7,166 nucleotides of DNA from Asaia bogorensis (GTDB taxonomy: Bacteria; Pseudomonadota; Alphaproteobacteria; Acetobacterales; Acetobacteraceae). Location of the stretch: positions 1 through 7,166 of the forward strand of contig CAMBXJ010000225.1 in the NCBI GenBank assembly GCA_945871455.1. The letters are read 5' to 3'. Within the stretch, counting starts at the first letter, position 1. The number at the start of each line of letters is the position of its first letter. Position numbers and translations under genes: made by a program. Positions 1 through 7,166 of this stretch are shown here, piece by piece. The notes below the pieces were generated by a model. That model had not been told where the DNA came from. It did not search any database and saw only the letters and a list, made by a program, of their open reading frames with translations.

Positions 1-321
1 TCGATCCTTATGGGAAGGGACAACCAGGGCGGTCGCGTGGGTCACGCTGTCAGTCCGCAGCGAGCATCTCAATCCTTCCGCAACCCGATCCGTGTCGAGA
101 ACCAAACCGGACGCGCCATCCGTCGCATCCACGGGCGTTGACCAAAGGATGTCCCGCATCGAACATGCTGGCTCTGCCCCCGTGGCGGCAGCGCGGGCCA
201 GTTCCAGGAACGCGGCCCCGGGCAACAGCCGCCGGCCCCGAATGACGTGATCGCGGGTGAGCCAGCCGGCCACCTGATCGCGCAGACCGGGACGGATCGT
301 CGGAGCGGTGGTCTCCGGGTT
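1..321 (-). other. Dehydratase domain DH2, N-terminal part, cut by window edge
   Basis: This is the first half of a double-hotdog dehydratase. The catalytic His2306 (247-249) lies in TRDHVIRGRRLLPG, which keeps the full HxxxGxxxxP motif including Pro2315 (220-222), unlike DH1. FLELARAA follows, as in the family. The second hotdog, with the catalytic Asp, lies beyond base 1. The segment between FERERFW and the catalytic His is only about 25 residues, and I do not see the HPL-type opening that DH1 has (HPFADAN, with about 27 residues from HPF to its own catalytic His plus a further stretch after YPF). The domain may have a shortened first strand region. Confidence 0.88.
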
Positions 322-3300
322 CCAGAAGCGCTCTCGTTCAAATGGGTAACCCGGCAGGCTGACCAGACGCCCTGTCATGGAGCCGAAATCAACGGCCTCG
401 CCAGCCACGTAACGGTTTGCCAGATCCCGCAGGCCGGCGGGCGCATCGGCAGTCACCTCGCGCCCCGCCAGTCCGATCGCGAGATCGGGCAGCGAGTGCG
501 CAATGAACGCGCGTCGGAAGCGGAAATGGGCCCGCCGCACCGCGAGTGTATAGGCGACGTTCGCCGCCGATGCGCCGGGTTCGGCCTGCAACCAGTCTGC
601 CAGGTCCAGGACACGTCGTTCCAGGGCCGCCGCGGTCCGCCCCGACACGACGAACAGGAACGGTCCGGGATCGGAACCGTCAGGCGGGGCAGCCGGACCT
701 TCCTCCAGCACGACATGGGCGTTCGTCCCGCTGAACCCGAACGAACTGACGGCTGCTCGGCGTCTGTCGGCGCTGGTCCAGGGGCGGGTTTGTGTGTTCA
801 CCACGAACGGGCTGTTCACGAAATCGATATGGCGGTTCGGGGTCGAAAAATTCAGGCTTGCTGGCAAGGTGCGGTGACGCAGGGCCTGCACGGCCTTCAA
901 AAGGCCCGCAATGCCGGCCGCGGCCATGGCATGGCCGATATTGGTTTTGACGGATCCGATGGCGCAGAAGCCCCTCTCCGACGTGTATCCCGAGAATGCG
1001 TCGGTCAACGCGGCGACCTCGATCGGATCGCCCAATCGGGTTCCGGTCCCGTGCGCTTCTATCAGCCCAATCGTTGCGGGATTGATACCGGCCTGCTGGT
1101 AGACAGTGCGTTCAAGGTCGGTTTGCGACGTGGCACTGGGCGCGGTCAGGCCGCTTGTCTTGCCGTCCTGGTTGATACCGGTCGCCAGCACCACCGCGTG
1201 GATACGGTCGCCATCGCGTACCGCATCGGCCAGGCGTTTCAGGACGACCACGCCGACACCTTCTCCGGGGACGAAGCCATCGGCTGTATCGTCAAATGTC
1301 TTGCACAACCCTTCCGCCGAGGCCATGCCGGCATCCGCTAGATAGAAGAATATCGGTGGAGACAGCAGATTGCATGAAACTCCGGCCGCGATCGCCATGT
1401 CGGATTCGCCGAGCCGCAGACTCTGACAGGCGAGATGCAGGGCGACGAGGGAGGACGAGCACCCAGTGTCGATCGGGAACGTCGGTCCCTTCAGGTTAAG
1501 GAAGTATGAAAGCCGCGCGGATAGGATCGCCATGGACCCGCCGAGGGTCTGGAGGCTGGGTGAGGCGGGTGCCTGGTATGAGTTGGCGGATGCGCCGACG
1601 AACACACCGCAACGGGTTGCATCCAGGCTTTGCGGTGTGGCTCCCGCATCTTCCAGCGCGTGCCAGGCTTCCTGTAGCAAGAGGCGTTGTTGCGGGTCCA
1701 TCGCCTCGGCCTCCGCGGGGGAGATCGCGAAGAAAAGGGGGTCGAACCGGTCATGGTCGTCCAGCAACGCCGCCCACTTGGCATAGGTCTTTCCTGGCTG
1801 ACCGCGCTCGGGGGAGAAATGAGGTGAGAGATCGAACCGGTCCACTTCCCGCACGGCTGAACGACCGGCGGCGATGTTGCGCCAGAATGCCTCGACATTC
1901 GGGGCTCCCGGGAAACGTCCCGCCATGCCAACGATGGCAATGGCCCGGTCTGCGCCAATTGCTTCGATCCCTCTGGACTGAACCGGCCCGACATTCGCGA
2001 CCAAGTGCGGTGTCGGGTTCGCTGGCGTCGGCCCCGGTTGAACCATCGGAGGCGGTGCCAGGTTGATTGCACAGTTCGGAAAATTCTCGGTGATATGGGA
2101 AGTCAGTGCCCGCACCGTCGCGAAGTTGTAAAGATCGGTTGACCGCAAAGAAATTCCGGCGGCCCGGTTGATGTCTTCGGCGATTTGTGGCGCGACGATG
2201 GAGTCCACACCCAGATCCCCGAAGGGCGCGTCCGGGTCGATGGCGTCTGGTTCCAGGTCCAGTCCCGCCGCGACTAGGCCGCGCACCAGGGCCTCGACAC
2301 TCCCTGCCGCGGTCGCCACGCGGGTGGCGATAGCGGGCGCTGCCTCGGTGTCTGGGCGCGGGATCGCAACGGCCGGGCAGAGTGCTGCCTTGGCGGCCAG
2401 CAGGACGACCTGGGGGCAGGTTTGCACATCCTCGAACCCAGGTGCGGGGGCGGCTGTTACGTTGCCGAATCCGGCTCGGTTCAGTTCACGTCGCCAGGCT
2501 TGCACATCCAGCAAAGGGCTATGCGGCAATCGGGTTTCTGGATCGCGGGCTCGCCACCAGCCATCCAGCAATCCGAAGGTAAGCGTGGCAAAGTCCTCCG
2601 CCACGGTCATTTCGTTTATCAGCAGCATCCCGCCAGGCTTCAGCAATGCCTCAATATGGCGCAAAGTCTCCTGGATATCACGCGTCGCATGCAAGACATT
2701 GGTTGCCAGCACCAGATCGAAGCCGCCGGCGTCGAAGCCTTGAGCAGTTGTTGCTTGTTCAATATCGAGGACACCGAACCGTAGCCTGGGATCGTTTTGT
2801 CTCTGACGCGCGTGGCGCACAAAGCCAGCTGACACGTCGGTGAAATGATACTCGAAGACTGAATCGGCTGGCATCGCCGCGAGGACAGCATCCGCGGTCG
2901 CGCCCGTGCCGGCACCGACCTCCAGGACCCGCAAAGGCCGAGCGGCGACGACAGCGGCGGCAAGCATCGCGCTGCATGCGGCGAGCACGGGTTGGTTGCG
3001 GTAGATCGCCTCGACGCGCTGCATGGACCCGCCGGGAAACAGAACATCTGTCCCCTGTCGCTCGCCACTGATTACGTCCGGCAATGCGGCGGTGCACAGT
3101 TCCAGAAGCTCCAACGGCTCCCGCAGGCTCGGTGCTCGCGACAACAACTCGTCGCGGGTGGGTGCTCGGGACGCGGGGCGTTGCAGTATGTCCAACAACC
3201 CGTCCAGCAATCGGTCGTACCGCGGCAGGACCTTCCATCTGGCGCGCCATGCGTCCCGCCCAATCCGATCCTCCCCCCAGCCTTGCTGCCGCATGACCCT

Positions 3301-6300
3301 CTGAACCAACGCCCGCCCGTACGCGTCGACCGCGAGATGTAACGACTCATCCCCCCGCTCGGTGTTTCGGCCATAACCGAGCAGAGCCGATGCCGTTTCG
3401 GTGAAGAGCCGACTGGCGGGTGCGGCCGCGCCCATTGCCTGCCAGACCGATTCAGAAAGACAGGCATGCACAACGTGGCTTTCGACACCCGCAAGGATCC
3501 GTTCGAAGGCGTCCACGGCGTCGGCGGCACGCATCGGATAAGTGCCCTGCCGCTGCAAGCGCTTTAGGCCGTCTCCGGCAAATACCTCATTGTCCCACAG
3601 GCCCCATTGGATCAGGCGCACGTTACGTCCCGCGGCATGCAGTTGGGCCGCGAATGCGTCTTCGAAGCAGCACGCCGCGCAGTAGCTGGCCTGTCCGACG
3701 TTGCCGGGAAAGCCCGCATAGGCACCGATGGAGGAAAATATCGCCAGAAAGTCAAGGGCCTCGTGCATCGTAGCCGCGGCCAGTTCGGCCAGGCCGAGCA
3801 CCTTTGGGCGTAGGGCGGAGGCGAAGGCCGCTTCGTCGGTTCGTTCCAGCCGGGCAAACAGGGGATCGACAACCGCGTGGATCACGCCATGCAACGCGCC
3901 AAAGCGAGCCTTTGTCGCCGTGATGACAGGCGTCAGGACACCGGCTTGGGTGATGTCGATCTGTTGATACTCTGCGTCACTCCCCAGAGTACGCAGTTCG
4001 TCGAGGAATTTCAGCCGATCGGGGTTTGAAGCCGAGCGGCCGAGCAGGATAAGATTGGCGGCGTAGCGGGAGGCGAGATGGCAAGCAATCTCGCGTCCAA
4101 CGCGGCCCATGCCCCCGATCAGCAAATAGGTGCCGCCGTGGCGCAAGGGCTGTTCGTGACGACCGCTGCCGATCGGTTCCAAGCCGCGTTCATAACGAAT
4201 GCCGTTGCGCCACGCGGCCGGTTCCCCATCCAAGGTCGGTTCCGCCTGCAACAGCGTTGTGCGCGGGTCGGGCAATGCGCCGTCGATGTCCAACAGGATC
4301 ACGCGCCAGGTTGGAAACTCCCGACCGATGGCCTTGGCCAATCCTTGCACGATCGCGCCGTGAGGATTAGATCCGTCTTCCTGGCCGGTAACTCTATGGA
4401 CGTTCGTGGTGACAAGGCGCAATTCGACGGATGACTGACCCAGGCCGTTGGCCGCAAGCCGTTTCGAGAGGTGGAGAAGACCTTCGACCGCCCCGGTCCC
4501 ATCGTCGATCCAGACTATCCGGGCACCGTCGCGAAGTCCGGCGGCCACCCGCGTGATGTCGTTTAGGTTGTCGATGGCGGCGCGGACGATCGAGGTCCTT
4601 CCCGCCACGCGATCCGCCAGATCGGCGTCACCGAAGATCGCATGCGGCTGGCGCATGTCGCCCGGTTTCTGGTCCATGGCGATCCAGACGGGCCGAAGCG
4701 TTCGCGCGGACGGCATCTCCGGGGCGGCGCCACGGGGAGCCGCGGACCGCATTTCGAACCCGGCCCACTGAATCCTGGGATTGCCATCGGCGTCGGCAAT
4801 GGTGATGTCCAGGCGATCGGCGCCGGTCTGGCGCGCCAGGATATGGCAGCCGTCCCGCGGTGCAGGGCCGAAGATGTCTATGAACGCAACGGTCGAAGGA
4901 TAGCGAAGCCGCAACGTCGCACCGTCGCTGCGTGCCAGCAATGCCGCGGCCGTCTGGATCGCCGCGTCCATAAGCCGCGGCGGAAACCCGCAGCCATCGG
5001 CCGCGGCAATCGGTGCGACCCAGGCGAGAGCAGCGTCGGCACCCAGCCACAACGCATCGAACCCGGCGAAAGAAGGTCCAAGGTGGACCGGGCCGCGGTC
5101 GAGCGCGTCGAGATCATGGCGTGTCGCGTGGCGATCAGCCGACGCCTTGATAGCCTTCACATCGATCGAGGGCGGTGTCGGAGGGCATGTAAACACCACA
5201 TCGCATCGTGCCACCGGCTTGTCCCGGTTCTCGGCGAACATGGAACACGCCAGGCCCTGGGCGGATGACATTGTGTCTATACGGACTGTCAATCCGTGGT
5301 CGGGCACCTCGACGGTCTGTTCCCACGTGACATTTCGTAAGCCTGTCACGTCGATGCCGGACTTGCGGGACCCCGCCATCCTGGCCATTTCGAGGAAAAT
5401 GGCGCCATGCAGCAATGGCACGCCGCCGATGACGTGGTCCCGCACCACCGGATCGTTGGCGGTGAAGCGATGGGAGACCGTGGCCGAATCGTTTGCATCG
5501 GCGAAGGGATGCGATGCCTGGGGCCGGGTGGGCCGACGCGCCGCCCAATGCACGCCGCGGGTAAAGGGATAGCCAGGAAGGTCCAGATTGCAACGAGCGG
5601 TCTGCCCAAGTTCGGACCAGTCCGGCGTGGTGCCGTCCAGATAAGCCTGCGCCATCTCGTCGGCGCTGGGTGCAACAGGCACGGACGACGGACCACCCCG
5701 CCCTGCGACGCGGGTGCGATATGCGCCGTTCGCCAACCGGCCGGCGGCGTCCGCTGTGGACGTAGCAACCAAAGCCAGCCGATGGTCGTAATGCGCGCGC
5801 CCTCTCGCCAACGTGGCGGCCACGTCCGGGAGACTGGTTCCGGCTCCGGACCCAGCCAGCCAGGCAGCCAGTTCCCTGGCCCGTCTAACCAGGGCGTCTG
5901 CATCACGGGCCGACAACAGTAGTGGCATCGGTCGCGGATCGAGAGCAGAAGCTGGCAGATCCGGCGGGGCCTGCAAAACCACATGCGCGTTCGTTCCGCT
6001 CAGCCCGAACGCGCTGACCGCGGCGCGTCTGGGCGCGCCTCGGGCCGCGACCCATGGCCGGCGGGTGGTGACCACGGAAAGACCCGACGCTCCAAAGTCG
6101 ATCTTTGGGTTCAGCGACGTGAAGTTGACCGATGGAACCAATTCTCCATGACGCAGGCAGAGCACGGTCTTGATCACGCCGGCCAAACCAGCGACTTCCG
6201 CCGTGTGGCCGATGTTGCTCTTGACCGCTCCAATCGCGCAGGGTTCGGCGTCGACGGGGCGGGTGCCAAGCGCCGAACGTAACGCGGCGATTTCGATCGG

Positions 6301-7166
6301 ATCGCCCAATGGGGTTCCGGTGCCATGGGCTTCGATGTAGGTGATTGTTGCAGGGTCGATCCCGGCCCGCGCGTGAACCGCGCGCAGCAAGGCTTCCTGG
6401 GCCACGGGGTTGGGCGCGGTTATGCCATTGCTGCGACCGTCCTGGTTGGTGCCGCTGGCTTTAATAACGGCATCGATCCGGTCACCATCCGCCAAAGCCT
6501 GCGCGAGGGGTTTCAGCACCAGTGCGGCCGCGGCTTCCCCCACCGCGATGCCATTGGCGGAGGAATCGAAGGTGTGGCAGCGTCCGTCGGGCGACAGCAT
6601 CCCCGTGCGGGTCATCGCGAGAAACGGTTTCTCGTCCAGGAACAGGCTCACGCCGCCGACGAGTGCCATCCCGATCTCGCCGCGTTGCAGGGCCTGACAG
6701 GCAAGATCCAAGGCGACCAAGGATGCGGAACAGGCCGTGTCGACCACCAGCGCGGGGCCACGCAAATCGAGAAAATAGGCGATGCGGGAGGCCAGCAATG
6801 ATACGAGATTGCCTGTCAATCCATAGGATTGCGATGCCTTGGCATCCGGCAACAGCATCGTTTCGTAGCCGGAGCCGGAGCCGCCCACGTAAACACCTGT
6901 CGCGGTTCCGGCCAGGCGTTCGGGGGTATAGCCTGCGTTCTCGAATGCGAGCCAAGCCTGTTCCAGGAACAGCCGATGCTGTGGGTCGATCGCCGCTGCT
7001 TCGCGCGGGGAAATATTAAAAAATCCCGCATCAAAACGATCTATGTCGTCAAGAAATCCCGCCCATTTGCTGACAGTCTTGCCGACCGCCGACGGGTCCG
7101 GATCATAGAATTCGGCGGCCGCCCATCGGTCCGCTGGCACTTCCCGAATCAGGTTACGACCGTCGG
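1..7166 (-). CDS. Trans-AT type I modular polyketide synthase, internal fragment open at both ends
   Basis: One minus-strand frame is open from base 7164 to base 1 with no stop (2,388 residues). I checked the frame at each catalytic motif: KS1 Cys145, DH1 His577, KR Tyr1161, MT Glu1518, ACP Ser1655, KS2 Cys1902 and DH2 His2306 all fall in it. Domain order is KS-DH-KR-MT-ACP-KS-DH, one extension module plus the start of another. As a cytosolic megasynthase it would extend an acyl-ACP chain by a malonyl-derived unit per module, methylate it and process the beta-carbon. No acyltransferase domain follows either KS, so a stand-alone AT is expected elsewhere in the cluster. The true start, stop and control signals lie outside the window; in-frame ATG codons inside domains are not starts. 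There is no sign of frameshift, insertion or pseudogenisation. The class is certain; the compound and gene name are unknown. Confidence 0.97.
322..705 (-). other. Post-KS2 linker subdomain without an acyltransferase
   Basis: About 128 residues follow KS2 and end in LPGYPFERERFW, with YPF at 340-348. As after KS1 there is no GHSxG motif and no room for an AT. The helical pieces (AAALERRVLDLADWLQ; AAYTLAVRR-like NVAYTLAVRRAHFRFRRAF) match the flanking linker kept in AT-less synthases. This second occurrence makes the trans-AT call independent of any local loss in the first module. Confidence 0.9.
706..1950 (-). other. Ketosynthase domain KS2, complete
   Basis: This is a full-length ketosynthase of about 415 residues, from AIAIVGMAGRFPG to SGTNAHVVLEE. 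It should accept the chain from the preceding ACP and perform the next condensation. The triad is complete: Cys1902 in DTGCSSSL (1459-1461), His2038 in EAHGTGTRLGDP (1051-1053) and His2078 in KTNIGH (931-933). DPQQRLLLQE and GINQDGKTSGLTAPS are further family landmarks. It differs from KS1 at many positions (DTGCSSSL against DTACSASL; one extra residue between Cys and the first His), which suggests that the two accept different intermediates. It should be active. Confidence 0.97.
1019..1047. repeat. Copy in KS2 of a near-identical KS-internal DNA block
   Basis: Bases 1019-1036 are identical over 18 bases to 6293-6310 in KS1. After one mismatch a further 10 bases match (1038-1047 and 6312-6321). 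The block encodes the HGTGT-x-LGDPIE segment around the first catalytic His, so the match comes from paralogous, conserved coding sequence and not from a mobile repeat. Confidence 0.8.
1951..2091 (-). other. Proline-rich ACP-to-KS2 linker (module boundary)
   Basis: About 47 residues join ACP to KS2 in the same frame. The middle is rich in Pro, Ala, Asn and Thr (PPPMVQPGPTPANPTPH), with no domain motif and no predicted helix by eye. It marks the module boundary. Because the frame runs straight through, both modules are on one polypeptide and no docking domain pair is needed here. Confidence 0.85.
2092..2301 (-). other. Acyl carrier protein domain (ACP)
   Basis: A single carrier domain of about 70 residues lies after the MT, beyond a 30-residue Ala/Pro-containing linker. 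The phosphopantetheine attachment Ser1655 (2200-2202) sits in DLGVDSIVAPQ, and the fold closes with STDLYNFATVRALTSHI. The holo form tethers the growing chain for the module's KS, MT, KR and DH, then passes it to KS2. It is single, not a tandem repeat. It lacks the Trp downstream of the DSI motif that marks carriers serving beta-branching (HMG-synthase) cassettes, so beta-branching here is unlikely. A Pro occurs four residues after the attachment Ser, in helix II. Confidence 0.95.
2391..3345 (-). other. C-methyltransferase domain (cMT), SAM-dependent
   Basis: This domain would transfer a methyl group from S-adenosylmethionine to the alpha-carbon of the beta-ketoacyl-ACP before ketoreduction. 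The N-terminal helical part begins around LHLAVDAYGRALVQRVM, after a roughly 36-residue linker from the KR. The SAM-binding motif I is LEVGAGTGAT (Glu1415 at 2920-2922, glycines 1417, 1419, 1421). NVLHATRDI holds His1492 (2689-2691) and INEMT holds Glu1518 (2611-2613). These match the His-Glu dyad described for PKS C-methyltransferases. LTFGLLDGWWRARD is the family's characteristic segment, and VVLLAAK closes the fold. All key residues are present, so I expect activity and an alpha-methyl branch. O-methylation is less likely given the FGLLDGWW segment and the position between KR and ACP. Confidence 0.93.
3454..4698 (-). other. Ketoreductase domain KR (structural plus catalytic subdomains)
   Basis: This is a short-chain-dehydrogenase-type ketoreductase that would reduce the beta-keto group using NADPH. 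A structural subdomain starts at LRPVWIAMD (4698). The Rossmann motif GGMGRVG (4096-4116) follows, with Ile1016 before it where Thr is common. Lys1121 (RPKVLG, 3802-3804) and Ser1145 (FSSIG, 3730-3732) are 24 residues apart, as usual. The candidate catalytic Tyr1161 (3682-3684) lies 16 residues after the Ser instead of the usual 13, so three residues are inserted in the loop. The Asn four residues after Tyr is Cys1165 (YCAACC). I recall Cys at this place in other trans-AT KRs (a YAAGC-type motif), so it is not inactivating by itself. No LDD motif follows GVIHA, so I do not assign product stereochemistry. Later landmarks are IQWGLWDN and a C-terminal helical part. Confidence 0.93.
4747..5511 (-). 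other. Dehydratase domain DH1 with atypical active-site motif
   Basis: This is a double-hotdog dehydratase domain of about 255 residues, a normal length. It starts at HPFADAN (5511) and ends near FEMRSA. The family would remove water from a beta-hydroxyacyl-ACP to give an enoyl chain. The catalytic dyad is present: His577 in RDHVIGG (5434-5436) and Asp733 in LMDAAIQ (4966-4968), which keeps the DxxxQ pattern with Gln737. Two positions differ from consensus. The Pro of HxxxGxxxxP is His586 (5407-5409), and the YGPxF motif reads LGPSF (Leu695 at 5080-5082). Activity is plausible because the dyad is intact, but an altered role or loss of function is possible. It precedes the KR, the usual order. 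Confidence 0.9.
5541..5973 (-). other. Post-KS1 linker subdomain without an acyltransferase
   Basis: About 140 residues separate KS1 from DH1. In cis-AT synthases an AT of roughly 300 residues sits here, with a GHSxG nucleophile motif. No GHSxG motif is present and the space is too short. What remains is the helical flanking region (PLLLSARDADALVRRAREL, then DVAATLARGRAHYDHRLALV) and the terminal LDLPGYPFTRGVHW segment, with YPF at 5563-5571. This is the typical remnant in trans-AT synthases and may help dock the separate AT. It is the main evidence for the trans-AT assignment. Confidence 0.9.
5974..7166 (-). other. Ketosynthase domain KS1 (N-terminus beyond window edge)
   Basis: This is a beta-ketoacyl-ACP synthase domain that condenses the incoming acyl chain with an ACP-bound malonyl unit. 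The Cys-His-His triad is complete: Cys145 in DTACSASL (codon 6730-6732), His280 in EAHGTGTPLGDP (6325-6327) and His320 in KSNIGH (6205-6207), spaced 135 and 40 residues as in active PKS ketosynthases. Other family landmarks are DPQHRLFLE near residue 65, NQDGRSNGITAPN, and the closing SGTNAHVVL. The window starts at the family's DRW-type segment (REVPADRW), so only a few dozen N-terminal residues are missing. The domain should be catalytically competent. Its substrate preference, which in trans-AT systems follows KS phylogeny, cannot be read by eye. Confidence 0.96.
6293..6321. repeat. Copy in KS1 of a near-identical KS-internal DNA block
   Basis: This is the partner of 1019-1047. A shorter identical 12-base stretch over the NQDG motif is also shared (6437-6448 in KS1, 1163-1174 in KS2). 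Such KS-to-KS identity can seed recombination between modules and can mislead short-read assembly. Confidence 0.8.

Noticed and set aside
247..1341. A 364-codon plus-strand open frame opposite KS2 and the start of DH2
   Set aside because: Its translation shows no recognisable domain and is rich in Arg and Gly, as expected for the antisense of a GC-rich gene. The minus-strand frame over the same bases encodes an intact KS with its full catalytic triad.
1491..2072. A 193-codon minus-strand frame overlapping the ACP-KS2 linker and KS2 start
   Set aside because: It is out of frame with the PKS and gives an Arg/Trp/Pro-rich sequence without motifs, while the PKS frame is continuous through the same region.
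1951..2091. Possible gene boundary between ACP and KS2 with docking domains
   Set aside because: There is no stop or start interruption. The same frame continues through a proline-rich linker, so the two modules are on one polypeptide.
2092..2301. Beta-branching (HMG-synthase-type) carrier
   Set aside because: The carrier is single and lacks the marker Trp after the DSI motif.
4642..5268. A 208-codon plus-strand open frame opposite DH1
   Set aside because: It is antisense to a clearly conserved dehydratase domain, and I saw no recognisable protein in it. Long antisense frames are common in GC-rich PKS genes.
5346..5984. A 212-codon minus-strand frame across the KS1-DH1 linker
   Set aside because: It is an alternative frame of the PKS coding strand. 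It begins inside the NAHVVL codons of KS1 and carries no domain. The true frame gives the YPF linker and the DH1 start.
5974..7166. Possible inactive decarboxylative loading KS
   Set aside because: The active-site Cys145 and both His residues are present, so KS1 is not a KSQ-type or obviously non-elongating domain on motif grounds.

Overview
The window is GC-rich bacterial DNA lying entirely inside one giant gene on the minus strand. A single reading frame, with codons starting at base 7164 and ending at base 1 (2,388 codons), runs through with no stop codon and is open at both edges. Neither the true start nor the true stop is present, so there is no promoter, ribosome binding site or terminator to annotate. 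Residue numbers below count from the codon at 7164-7162.

The product is part of a modular type I polyketide synthase (PKS) of the trans-AT class. Domains in order of translation are: ketosynthase KS1 (7166 to about 5974, N-terminus missing), a post-KS linker with no acyltransferase (about 5973-5541), dehydratase DH1 (about 5511-4747), ketoreductase KR (about 4698-3454), C-methyltransferase MT (about 3345-2391), acyl carrier protein ACP (2301-2092), ketosynthase KS2 (about 1950-706), a second AT-less linker (about 705-322), and the first part of a second dehydratase DH2 (about 321-1, cut by the window edge). This is one nearly complete module, KS-DH-KR-MT-ACP, followed by the start of the next, KS-DH.

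Both KS domains go straight into the linker ending in a YPF motif and then a DH. Neither has an AT inserted, so malonyl units must be loaded by a separate AT. The MT uses S-adenosylmethionine to add an alpha-methyl branch. With full reduction and dehydration the first module would give an alpha-methyl, alpha,beta-unsaturated thioester, which KS2 would accept. DH1 and KR carry departures from consensus that make that outcome uncertain: DH1 has HxxxGxxxxH instead of HxxxGxxxxP and LGP instead of YGP, and KR has three extra residues between the catalytic Ser and Tyr and Cys in place of the usual Asn.

The base composition and the bacterial trans-AT architecture suggest a GC-rich bacterium, probably a proteobacterium, but nothing here fixes the taxon. 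The product cannot be named from two partial modules. I recognise the enzyme class, not a specific known pathway, and I see no non-PKS system in the window.
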